Of a stretch of DNA of 64,000 bases, positions 1 to 7,363 are shown in pieces (within the stretch, counting starts at the first letter, position 1; each line of letters begins with the position of its first letter). Position numbers and translations under genes: made by a program. A model generated the notes under the pieces. That model was not told the DNA's origin. It ran no database searches and saw nothing but the letters and a program-made list of their open reading frames with translations. This DNA comes from GCA-2717185 sp964474755 (GTDB lineage: Bacteria; Pseudomonadota; Alphaproteobacteria; UBA8366; GCA-2717185), in NCBI GenBank assembly GCA_964474755.1, contig CAYYUG010000002.1:62001-126000 (forward strand), read 5' to 3'.

Positions 1-653
1 AGCGCAAAAAACAATTGGGTTTGTCGTGCGGCGTTTGTCAGATGGTCGTCTCCCCGGATTACATGAGTGATGCCCATATCATGGTCGTCTACAACGACAG
101 AGAGCATGTAGGTCGGCGTGCCATCGTTTCGCAGCAGGATCATATCATCGAGCTGGTTGTTGCCTACTTGAACAGGCCCTTGCACTAAGTCGCAGACGAC
201 CGTTTCGCCTTCGAGTGGGGCCTTCAATCGGACCACTGGATGGACACCTTCTGGGGCTTCGGATTTGTCGCGGTCGCGCCAACGCCCGTCGTAGCGCATC
301 GAGCGTCCTTCTCGCTTGGCCGTTTCACGCATTTCCGCCAATTCTTCGGTTGTGCAATAGCAGTGATATGCGCGTCCATTTGCCAGTAACTCGTGCGCGA
401 CGGCTGCGTGCCGAGCAGCTCGCTGGGATTGGAAGTAGGTGTCGCGGTTCCAATCCAATTCAAGCCAGCGCAGCCCGTCCAGGATCGCGTCAATCGCTTG
501 AGGCGTCGATCGTTTGTGGTCGGTATCCTCTATCCGCAAAAGAAACTCGCCGCCATGATGTTTGGCGAAGAGCCAGTTGAACAACGCGGTCCGGGCACCG
601 CCGATATGCAGGTAACCAGTGGGCGAGGGAGCGAAGCGCGTGACAACGGCCAT
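1..653 (-). CDS. gltX: Glutamyl-tRNA synthetase, N-terminal part (runs off the left edge)
   Basis: Charges tRNA-Glu with glutamate in the cytoplasm; class I aminoacyl-tRNA synthetase. The minus-strand frame is open from an ATG at 653 to the window edge, about 217 residues. It begins MAVVTRFAPSPTGYLHIGG, the classic GlxRS start, with the HIGH-type signature (HIGG) near residues 16-19. It continues with LLRIEDTD, a cysteine-bearing CYCTTEEL segment and DDHDMGITHVIRGDDHL, all typical of the catalytic domain. The KMSKS loop and anticodon-binding domain lie outside the window. AAAGGA precedes the ATG. The neighbourhood (lexA, moeA, moaC, trpCDG) is the usual alphaproteobacterial one. Identification is secure; only completeness is unknown. 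Confidence 0.96.
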   Translation of the reverse strand, partial: MAVVTRFAPSPTGYLHIGGARTALFNWLFAKHHGGEFLLRIEDTDHKRSTPQAIDAILDGLRWLELDWNRDTYFQSQRAARHAAVAHELLANGRAYHCYCTTEELAEMRETAKREGRSMRYDGRWRDRDKSEAPEGVHPVVRLKAPLEGETVVCDLVQGPVQVGNNQLDDMILLRNDGTPTYMLSVVVDDHDMGITHVIRGDDHLTNAARQTQLFFA

Positions 654-845
654 GCGGCGTCCTTTCAGAGAAGATGAGACAAGTGCTCGCGGTTTACCAC
701 GATGATACACAGCCTGAGAAGCCACTTGAGTGTGAGCAGGCAAAGAACCAAATGATAGAATCACAACACCATTTTATACAAAAACAATCGCTACTTAATG
801 TGCAATACAACCGTAAAACCTTTAGAGACGTTGCGAACCTTAACC

Positions 846-1273
846 ATGTTTGCTGCCTGTTTCGCGCTATTTGCCGCTGGACCCTCCCTGTTCTTGGACG
901 ATGGCTTGATAGTCGTGTTGCCGAACATTGGGTGTCTCGTAAATTAGACCACGCACGGCGTAAAATTGATTGCCACTAGGTGGCGCAGTTACAGCCGACA
1001 GTGCGGCATACAATCTTGGCGTCAGGAAATCGATTGCCGACACTGAAATAGTGTCGTCTGCACATAGAGGGCAAAAGAATAGATCTAATCTTTGCTGGAC
1101 GATCCGCTACGCTGGAATAATTATGCTGTGATGTCGATATCGTGGTTGGTGCAGCTTTATATCGGCCGGATTCACCCATATTGCCAAGGTGGCCTTGCGA
1201 CCTGAGAACCGAGTTTTTTGGTCGACAGTCAGGAATATTGAATCTTGATGTTAAAGCGGCGGCCAAAATCTAG
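846..1273 (+). pseudogene. comEC: Relic of comEC (DNA-uptake channel), C-terminal part only
   Basis: No intact gene lies between gltX and lexA, where alphaproteobacteria commonly keep comEC. The plus strand retains two pieces in different frames that read like the ComEC C-terminal domain. The first, from 846, has GPSLFLDDGLIVVL, like the PDLLVDxDGRLVAVR stretch, and ends at TAG 945-947. The second, from 1073, reads GRSATLE, stop (TAA 1118-1120), then CCDVDIVVGAALYRP, like the DPRALAEDCRRADIVVSA segment, and ends at TAG 1271-1273, overlapping the lexA stop. Frameshift, internal stops and loss of the whole membrane part make it non-functional. The match is by eye from memory of the family; position and orientation toward lexA support it. 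Confidence 0.55.
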
Positions 1274-1974
1274 TAGCGTCGGAGAAGTCCGATTAGCCGC
1301 CCTTGCACCTTGACCCGGTCAGGTCCAAAAATCCGCGTTTCGTATGAGATGTTGGCCGGTTCGAGCGCGATTGAGTCGCCCCGCTGTCGGAGCCGTTTCA
1401 AGGTCACTTCGTTTTCGTCGATTAGGGCGACGACAATCGATCCGGTTTCCGCCGTATCGCAGCGTTGAATGACAACGGTATCACCATTCAATATTCCGGC
1501 GTCAACCATCGAGTCACCTTCAACCTCCAGCGCGTAGTGGTCTCCACCACCGAGCATACTGGCGGGTATATCGACTGCGTTGGTCTGATCGCGCAAGGCT
1601 TCAATAGGCGTACCAGCAGCAATCTTGCCATAGAGGGGTAAGGGTACGGACTCGAACCCGTCGGTAAAGTCAGCCGCGGCCGGTGGTGGAGCAAACTCGT
1701 CGTTGCTGATGACTTTGGGCAAAAAACCATTTTTGGAGCTAAGGCCCGCGGATTCCGCATTCTCGGGCAGACGGATGATTTCTAGCGCGCGAGCACGGTG
1801 CGGCAAACGACGGATAAAGCCACGCTCTTCGAGCCCCGTGATCAGCCTGTGAATACCGGATTTGGACTTCAGGTCTAACGCTTGCTTCATTTCTTCGAAT
1901 GAAGGCGATACACCTGAAGCAGAAAGGCGGTCCTGAATATACATCAACAACTCGTACTGTTTACGGGTAAGCAC
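1270..1974 (-). CDS. lexA: LexA repressor, SOS-response regulator
   Basis: Represses DNA-damage genes and self-cleaves when stimulated by RecA filaments. 234 residues. The N-terminal winged helix-turn-helix starts MLTRKQYELL, with SGIHRLITGLEERG as recognition region. A linker rich in Ala/Pro is followed by the S24 peptidase domain, with the scissile Ala120-Gly121 bond in YGKIAAGTP, the nucleophile Ser155 in EGDSM and the general base Lys193 in EVTLKRL. The start is a GTG at 1974, chosen because it gives the family N-terminus and is preceded by AGGGAG. It follows moeA (stop at 2138) after about 160 bp that contain an SOS box, so it very likely has its own autoregulated promoter. Confidence 0.97.
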   Translation of the reverse strand: MLTRKQYELLMYIQDRLSASGVSPSFEEMKQALDLKSKSGIHRLITGLEERGFIRRLPHRARALEIIRLPENAESAGLSSKNGFLPKVISNDEFAPPPAAADFTDGFESVPLPLYGKIAAGTPIEALRDQTNAVDIPASMLGGGDHYALEVEGDSMVDAGILNGDTVVIQRCDTAETGSIVVALIDENEVTLKRLRQRGDSIALEPANISYETRIFGPDRVKVQGRLIGLLRRY

Positions 1975-2064
1975 GAATAATTCTCCCTTCGGAAAATTCC
2001 AAACTCAAGCATCCTATAACTCCTTATCGACCCTTTTTGATGGCTCGATTGGACACAAGATATA

Positions 2065-2103
2065 GAACAAAACAACAACACGACACATGTTCTAGTTTAG
2101 TTC
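2065..2103. promoter_or_regulatory. LexA operators (one perfect SOS box, one near-match) upstream of lexA
   Basis: The alphaproteobacterial LexA site is the direct repeat GTTC-N7-GTTC. Positions 2089-2103 read GTTC-TAGTTTA-GTTC, an exact match. Positions 2065-2079 read GAAC-AAAACAA-CAAC, the same repeat on the other strand with one mismatch. Both lie between the moeA stop and the lexA start, about 90-130 nt from the start codon, where an autoregulatory operator is expected. Tandem sites would allow graded repression. Confidence 0.8.
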
Positions 2104-2137
2104 GCTTTTTTGGTCAAGGAATAACTGTCAGTTCAAA

Positions 2138-3352
2138 TCAGACTTTTGCCAACCCTTCTGGGATAGGGAGGTATTCAATAACGTCTCCGGCCGCCGAGGG
2201 CGGCGCATGCGGTGCGCGGATGATCAGGCAATCCGCCCTTGCCATCCGTGAAAGCATGGAACTGTCTTGCTTTGCAAAGGGGACAGCAATCAGACCGCCA
2301 TTGTTGTCATGTTCCAGAGTTGCGCGTAGATAGTCTTCGCGTTGGTCGTTCTCTGTCAGGGGGGTCTTTAAGCGGGCGGTCAGCCTCGGCTGCTTAACAG
2401 CAGAGATACCGAGCATCCGCTCAATTGCTGGCAGCATGAATATGATCGCACAGACTATGGTGGATACTGGATTGCCAGGCAGTCCCAGTACGGGTGTTTC
2501 TCCTATTGAGCCAAATATCAGTGGTTTGCCGGGTCGCATGGCAATACGCCAGAAATCCAGTTCGAAACCTAATTCGCCAAGAACACTTTGCACTAGATCG
2601 TGATCACCGACTGAAGCACCGCCAGTTGTCACCAGCAGATCAGCGCCACGCGCGCCATTCGCCATTGCCTTCAGCGCTTCCCGGTCGTCCGGTGCGATTC
2701 CCAGAGAAATAGCAACGCCGCCGCGAGCTCGGATGAATGAGGCGAGGGCGAGGCTATTCGAACTAACGATCTGGTTCGGGCCTAGTGGATCGCCAGGCAT
2801 GGCAATTTCGTCACCAGTTGCCAGAATTGCAATCCGCGGTTTGCGATGCACCATCAGCCACGGAACGTTCATCGCGCCGGCAAAGCCCAAATCGCGTGCC
2901 GTCATCACCTGGCCGGCGAAAAGCCCGATTTCGTTCGCTTGGAAGTCGAGACCGGCTGGTCGGATATAGTGGCCTTTCGCGGCTGAGGTCTGGATTGTTA
3001 CCTGATCGCCCTCAGCCTCTGTGTTTTCCTGAATGACTATCGTATCGGCACCGGTGGGAACAGGGCCACCGGTGAAAATTCGCACGCACTGTCCCGGGGC
3101 GAGTACCCCGTCGTGTTGACCGCCGGCAGGAGCATGACCGATGATGTTGAGGGTAACTGGCGCTGTGGCGACGTCTTCATGGCGTACGGCGTAGCCGTCC
3201 ATCGCGGAGACTGCGACAGGTGGTTGTGTGCGGCGGGACTGGACATTTTCTGCCAACACACGGCCCAGACCGTCGATCAGGCTGATCTGTTCAGCCTGCA
3301 GGGGCGAGAAGGCTGCTAGAACCCGAGTGCGCGCTTCCTCGACTGAGAGCAT
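2138..3352 (-). CDS. moeA: Molybdopterin molybdenumtransferase MoeA
   Basis: Inserts molybdate into adenylated molybdopterin, the last step of molybdenum cofactor synthesis. 404 residues, the usual MoeA length. Visible motifs in order: MDGYAVR near residue 50, the central ILATGDEIAMPGDPLG and NQIVSSN segment, TTGGASVGDHD (MoaB/MogA-like domain), MRPGKPLIFG and LGLPGNPVS, then the C-terminal beta domain. The ATG overlaps the moaC stop by one base, so the two are translationally coupled. Molybdenum-enzyme genes are not visible in the window. High confidence. Confidence 0.96.
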   Translation of the reverse strand: MLSVEEARTRVLAAFSPLQAEQISLIDGLGRVLAENVQSRRTQPPVAVSAMDGYAVRHEDVATAPVTLNIIGHAPAGGQHDGVLAPGQCVRIFTGGPVPTGADTIVIQENTEAEGDQVTIQTSAAKGHYIRPAGLDFQANEIGLFAGQVMTARDLGFAGAMNVPWLMVHRKPRIAILATGDEIAMPGDPLGPNQIVSSNSLALASFIRARGGVAISLGIAPDDREALKAMANGARGADLLVTTGGASVGDHDLVQSVLGELGFELDFWRIAMRPGKPLIFGSIGETPVLGLPGNPVSTIVCAIIFMLPAIERMLGISAVKQPRLTARLKTPLTENDQREDYLRATLEHDNNGGLIAVPFAKQDSSMLSRMARADCLIIRAPHAPPSAAGDVIEYLPIPEGLAKV

Positions 3353-3828
3353 CAGCGACCTTGGTACGCGCCCGATTTGCCACCGGATTTATGGGTAAGG
3401 CGTATGTCGGTGATTTGCATACCGCGATCTACCGCTTTGCACATGTCGTAAACGGTCAATGCGGAAACGGAGACCGCGGTCAACGCTTCCATCTCAACCC
3501 CCGTTCGGCCCCTTAATTTGCAAGTAGCTGTGATATCGACGGCGTTGCGGTTGCTATCGATGCTCAACTCGACCTTGATAGAGGAAAGTGCTAGCGGGTG
3601 ACAGAGCGGGATCAGATCCGGTGTCTTTTTAGCGCCCATAATTCCGGCGAGCCGAGCGACTGAGAGTACATCGCCCTTTGTTACGCTACCGTCGGCAATC
3701 AACTGAATGGTTTTCTGTTGCATCACGATAGAACCAGCGGCCGTCGCTACACGCTCGGTTTCGTCCTTGGCAGAGACGTCGACCATCAACGCGTTGCCGT
3801 CGGAATCGAAATGCGTCAGGATCGCCAT
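3352..3828 (-). CDS. moaC: Cyclic pyranopterin monophosphate synthase MoaC
   Basis: Converts the MoaA product to cyclic pyranopterin monophosphate, the first stable molybdenum-cofactor intermediate. 158 residues. Family hallmarks: LIPLCHPL at residues 72-79, GVEMEALTA near 110, and the catalytic set Lys51, Asp128 and Lys131 (YDMCKA), matching the E. coli numbering. It sits between trpC and moeA with one-base overlaps on both sides (TGATG at the trpC junction). This trp-moa-moe-lexA linkage is typical of alphaproteobacteria and does not imply a shared pathway. Confidence 0.97.
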   Translation of the reverse strand: MAILTHFDSDGNALMVDVSAKDETERVATAAGSIVMQQKTIQLIADGSVTKGDVLSVARLAGIMGAKKTPDLIPLCHPLALSSIKVELSIDSNRNAVDITATCKLRGRTGVEMEALTAVSVSALTVYDMCKAVDRGMQITDIRLTHKSGGKSGAYQGR

Positions 3829-4637
3829 CAGGCCGGCGCCGCAACGGGCATCTGAAGGATTGCACGGGTCGCTGCCGCTACGTTATCCTGGCGCATCAGC
3901 GACTCACCGATCAGGAAGCAGCGCACGCCTTGCTCCGCGCAACGGGCGAGGTCGGCAGGCGAACTGAGACCGCTCTCACCGATGATCATGCGCCCTTCTG
4001 GGACGGTGGGTGCCAGTGTTTCGGTCGTCGCGAGGTCAACGTCGAGTGTCTTAAGGTTGCGGTTGTTGATTCCGATCAGATTTGACTTGAGCAATAAGGC
4101 TTGTTCGAGTTCTTCGGCATTGTGGACCTCGACCAGCACGTCCATGTCGAGTTCTACCGCTAACTCTTCCAATTCGGCAGCCACACTATCTTCAAGAGCC
4201 GCCATAATTAACAGGATGCAGTCGCCACCGATCGCTCGCGTCTCATAGACCTGATAGGGGTCGAGCATGAAATCCTTGCGCATTATAGGCAGGTTCGTCG
4301 CCATCCGAGCTGCGGTCAGGTAGTCATTTTTGCCCTGAAAATAAGGTGTATCAGTCAGCACCGACAGACAGGTTGCGCCACCGGCTTGGTAGGCGCGTGC
4401 AATCACTGAAGGCGCAAAATCCTCACGAATTAGCCCTTTACTGGGTGACGCTTTTTTTAACTCTGCGATGAGCCCATAGTCGCCATCGGCAGAAGCCTCT
4501 CCAAGCGCCGTGGCGAAGCCTCGTGTAGGTGGTCCGTCGGCAGCACGAGATTTTATGTCGTTCAACGGTATTTCACTCTTACATGCAGCCACGTGGTCGC
4601 GCTTGTCGGCGCAGATTTTATCCAGAATGTCGCTCAT
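3828..4637 (-). CDS. trpC: Indole-3-glycerol phosphate synthase
   Basis: Ring-closing step of tryptophan synthesis, from carboxyphenylamino-deoxyribulose phosphate to indole-3-glycerol phosphate. 269 residues, a single TIM-barrel domain not fused to TrpF. Motifs: ELKKASPSKG (substrate phosphate and catalytic Lys), MRKDFMLDPYQVYE, GINNRNLKTLDVD and the phosphate-binding IGESGLSSP. It starts inside the trpD stop (4-base overlap) and ends on the moaC ATG, so the operon is tightly coupled. Confidence 0.97.
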   Translation of the reverse strand: MSDILDKICADKRDHVAACKSEIPLNDIKSRAADGPPTRGFATALGEASADGDYGLIAELKKASPSKGLIREDFAPSVIARAYQAGGATCLSVLTDTPYFQGKNDYLTAARMATNLPIMRKDFMLDPYQVYETRAIGGDCILLIMAALEDSVAAELEELAVELDMDVLVEVHNAEELEQALLLKSNLIGINNRNLKTLDVDLATTETLAPTVPEGRMIIGESGLSSPADLARCAEQGVRCFLIGESLMRQDNVAAATRAILQMPVAAPA

Positions 4638-5668
4638 GCGTTGCTTTCATTGCTAATCGACACCATGCCGTCGAGAGCTGCCTTCGCGTTACCGTTAGCG
4701 ATTGCCTCCACAGCCATGGCGACGCCGTCACGTAAGTCGCCAGCGCGGCCGGCGACCTTCAGCGCTGCGGCGGCACCGAAGAGCACGATATCGCGATAGG
4801 CACTCTCTTCCCCCGCCAGTACAGCGCGTATCGCTGCCGCGTTGTAATGCGCATCGCCACCCTTTAGATCTTCTGGTTTGCACGCAGGCAGGCCTGCATC
4901 TTGTGGTGACAATTCAAAGGTCCGCGTTTCGCCTTCATAGTATTCACATATTGTCGAAGGGCCTGTCGTCGTCAACTCGTCAAGACCGTCCGATCCGTGC
5001 ACGACCCAAGCCCGTTCCGCCCCCAGCTTGCCAAGCGTTTGCGCCATCGGCTCAATCCACTTGCGCGCATATGTGCCGACAAGAAGTCGTTTGACGTCGG
5101 CGGGGTTGGAGAGAGGCCCTAGAATGTTGAAAATTGTTGGCGTACCCAGTTCAACCCGGGTCGGCATGACGTTGCGCATGGCACCGTGATGGCGCTGCGC
5201 CATCATAAAACAGATGCCGGCCTCTCGGACCGATTTTTCGAGTAATGGAAAATCGGCGTCTATATTGATCCCTAAGGTGCCGAGGACGTCGGCCGCCCCC
5301 GATTTGGATGAGGCGGCCCGATTGCCATGCTTGGCAATTGGGACGCCGCAACCGGCCACGACGATCGCGGTGCAGGTTGAGATGTTATAAGTTCCCGACC
5401 GGTCGCCGCCAGTACCCACCACGTCTATTGCGCCGTCGGGTGCCTCAATTTTCGTCGCTTTGGCGCGCATCGTTTTAGCGGCGCCGGTGATTTCCTCGAC
5501 TGTCTCTCCGCGGGTGTGCAGCGCCAAAAGCAGTCCACCCATTTGCGAAGGTGTGGCATCGCCAGACATCATGATATCGAAGGCGTGTGCGGCTTCTGCT
5601 GTGCTCAGTGTCCCACCGCTACCAACCTTGGCCAGAAGCCCTTTGAAGATGTCAGCGTTATCGGCCAT
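4634..5668 (-). CDS. trpD: Anthranilate phosphoribosyltransferase
   Basis: Transfers phosphoribose from PRPP to anthranilate in tryptophan synthesis. 344 residues, full length. Shows the GTGGDRSGTYNIST pyrophosphate/PRPP loop near residue 85, KHGNRAASSKSGAADVLGTLG, the anthranilate-site HHGAMRNVMPTRVELG segment and NILGPLSNP. It follows trpG by 8 bp and overlaps trpC by 4 bp. Confidence 0.97.
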   Translation of the reverse strand: MADNADIFKGLLAKVGSGGTLSTAEAAHAFDIMMSGDATPSQMGGLLLALHTRGETVEEITGAAKTMRAKATKIEAPDGAIDVVGTGGDRSGTYNISTCTAIVVAGCGVPIAKHGNRAASSKSGAADVLGTLGINIDADFPLLEKSVREAGICFMMAQRHHGAMRNVMPTRVELGTPTIFNILGPLSNPADVKRLLVGTYARKWIEPMAQTLGKLGAERAWVVHGSDGLDELTTTGPSTICEYYEGETRTFELSPQDAGLPACKPEDLKGGDAHYNAAAIRAVLAGEESAYRDIVLFGAAAALKVAGRAGDLRDGVAMAVEAIANGNAKAALDGMVSISNESNA

Positions 5669-5676
5669 CGCGCGCC

Positions 5677-6249
5677 TTAGTGGACCGTTGTCTTCAGAAA
5701 GTTCTTGAGCAAATCGTGTCCATGTTCCGAGGCGATGCTCTCCGGGTGAAACTGGACGCCGAAGAGCGGCATCTCCTTATGCGCGATCCCCATTACGATG
5801 CCGTCTTCAGTTTCTGCTGTGATGTCGAAGCACTCAGGCACGGTGTCCCGATCCAGGATGAGAGAATGATAACGGGTCGCCGTCAGCGGATTGGGAAGAT
5901 CCTTGAAAAGGCCCGTGCTATCATGATGGATCTCGCTGAGCTTGCCATGCATGCATTCTGGGGCACCCACCACTTTTGCGCCAAGCGCCTGACCGACGGA
6001 CTGATGTCCGAGACAAACCCCAAGCACTGGTACCTTGCCGGCGGCCGCCGTGACCAGGTCGAGGCAGATGCCTGCCTTGTCCGGATTGCAGGGGCCAGGG
6101 GAGATGACGATTCCGGCAGGATTCATTGCCATCGCTTCCTCCACAGTAATGGCATCGTTGCGATGCACCTCAAAGACCGCTCCTAGCTCCCCAAGAAAGT
6201 GCCAAAGGTTGTACGTGAAGCTGTCGTAGTTATCGATTAGCAAATACAT
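5677..6249 (-). CDS. trpG: Anthranilate synthase component II (glutamine amidotransferase)
   Basis: Supplies ammonia from glutamine to anthranilate synthase component I (TrpE), and may also serve the para-aminobenzoate enzyme. 190 residues, class I amidotransferase with catalytic triad Cys79 (LGVCLGHQ), His168 and Glu170 (FHPES). Starts MYLLIDNYDSFTYN, the family N-terminus. It is the first gene of the trpGDC-moaC-moeA run. The partner trpE is not in the window; an unrelated enoyl-CoA hydratase gene lies directly upstream. Confidence 0.95.
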   Translation of the reverse strand: MYLLIDNYDSFTYNLWHFLGELGAVFEVHRNDAITVEEAMAMNPAGIVISPGPCNPDKAGICLDLVTAAAGKVPVLGVCLGHQSVGQALGAKVVGAPECMHGKLSEIHHDSTGLFKDLPNPLTATRYHSLILDRDTVPECFDITAETEDGIVMGIAHKEMPLFGVQFHPESIASEHGHDLLKNFLKTTVH

Positions 6250-6297
6250 TTCAGCGGCTTGTCACGCATTTTTCATGATCAGACAGTGTTTTATAGC

Positions 6298-6326
6298 AGT
6301 ATAACACAGGCCGGTAAAAGAAACCC
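6298..6326 (-). promoter_or_regulatory. Possible promoter of the trpGDC-moa operon
   Basis: On the minus strand a TATACT box (6298-6303) resembles a sigma-70 -10 element and lies about 49 nt upstream of the trpG start codon. The -35 region 16-17 bp further (around 6320-6326) is a weak match. No leader peptide rich in Trp codons is obvious in the short leader. Confidence 0.3.
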
Positions 6327-6340
6327 GATGACCTCGTGAC

Positions 6341-7093
6341 CTACCGGCCCTGGAAGACCGGCTGGCGCTTCTCTCGAAAGGCACGACCGCCTTCCTGCTG
6401 GTCCTCGCTGCGGGATATGGCTAGAAGGTCCTTGCGGGCCAATGCCGACAGTTCCGAGGGGCCGCGATTGACCACTTCGTCGCGCACGAAACGCTTTAGC
6501 ATGCCGGTTACCAGCGGCGCGCTGTCACGGAAGATTGTCGCGTAATCCATCGCGGTTTCCATTAACTGCCCCTTCGGCACTGCTTTGTTAACCATGCAGG
6601 TCTCGTAAGCGCGTTGTGCATCGAAATGCTTGCCGCTCAGCATAAACTCCATAGCAATTTTGTGCGGCAGCCGTGCAGCGAGACCGGCGATCAGGCCTCC
6701 ACAGAAACCGATCTGCGCTTCCGGATAAAAGAAATCAGCGGTTTCATCTGCGATAGCGATGTCGCAAAACTGCACCAGACAATATGCGCCGCCGACGCAA
6801 TAGCCCTTAACCGCAGCGATTAACGGCTTGTCCACATTGATGCCAACACCAGGCATGCATTCCCAGAGTTCCGGGTCGCGCGGTGGGTCTTTAAGGTCGG
6901 CACCGACAGAAAAAGCACGGTCTCCGGCACTGGTAATGATGGCGCAGCGGTCATCGGACTCGTTTAGTTTAATAAAGGCATCACGAATCGACGCGACCAC
7001 ACCATTGCTCAAGGCATTCATCTTCGCCGGTCTGTTGATCGTGATGACGGCGATGCCTTCGTTTGACTCGTAGGTGACGAGATCGCTGCTCAT
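6341..7093 (-). CDS. Enoyl-CoA hydratase/isomerase family protein
   Basis: Crotonase-fold enzyme, probably hydrating or isomerising an unsaturated acyl-CoA in cytoplasmic fatty or organic acid catabolism. 250 residues from an ATG at 7093 preceded by GGGGGAGA; an upstream in-frame codon gives a longer form without a ribosome site. Motifs: AFSVGADLKD (CoA/oxyanion), GYCVGGAYCL and YPEAQIGFCGG. It lies upstream of trpG on the same strand with about 90 bp between, in a place where trpE could be expected. Substrate cannot be told from sequence. Confidence 0.85.
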   Translation of the reverse strand: MSSDLVTYESNEGIAVITINRPAKMNALSNGVVASIRDAFIKLNESDDRCAIITSAGDRAFSVGADLKDPPRDPELWECMPGVGINVDKPLIAAVKGYCVGGAYCLVQFCDIAIADETADFFYPEAQIGFCGGLIAGLAARLPHKIAMEFMLSGKHFDAQRAYETCMVNKAVPKGQLMETAMDYATIFRDSAPLVTGMLKRFVRDEVVNRGPSELSALARKDLLAISRSEDQQEGGRAFREKRQPVFQGR

Positions 7094-7363
7094 TTTAGTT
7101 TCTCCCCCAGTGATCCAATAGGTTTCGCGCCATTTGCGCTGTTGGCGCAAACTTAGCGAGAGAGAACAGTTAAGAAAAGTGATGTGGCGTAAAACCGCGG
7201 GCTAATGATGGCCACCATAATTGCGACGGTCATGTGGTGGATATCGTATGATTAAAGTCATTACGTGATGGTTGAAGATGCCGGGTGATTGGCTGTTTAT
7301 TCCACTAAAGACGCGACGCTGTTTGTTTTATGCTCTGCGGATACCGGCTGGGGAGACGTGTTT

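Noticed and set aside
215..677. Plus-strand open frames across the start of gltX
   Set aside because: They lie opposite the clear GltX protein and have shadow-type composition.
653..1270. tRNA or small RNA gene in this and other intergenic regions
   Set aside because: I scanned for T-arm (GGTTCRANYCC-type) and cloverleaf patterns in all intergenic stretches and found none.
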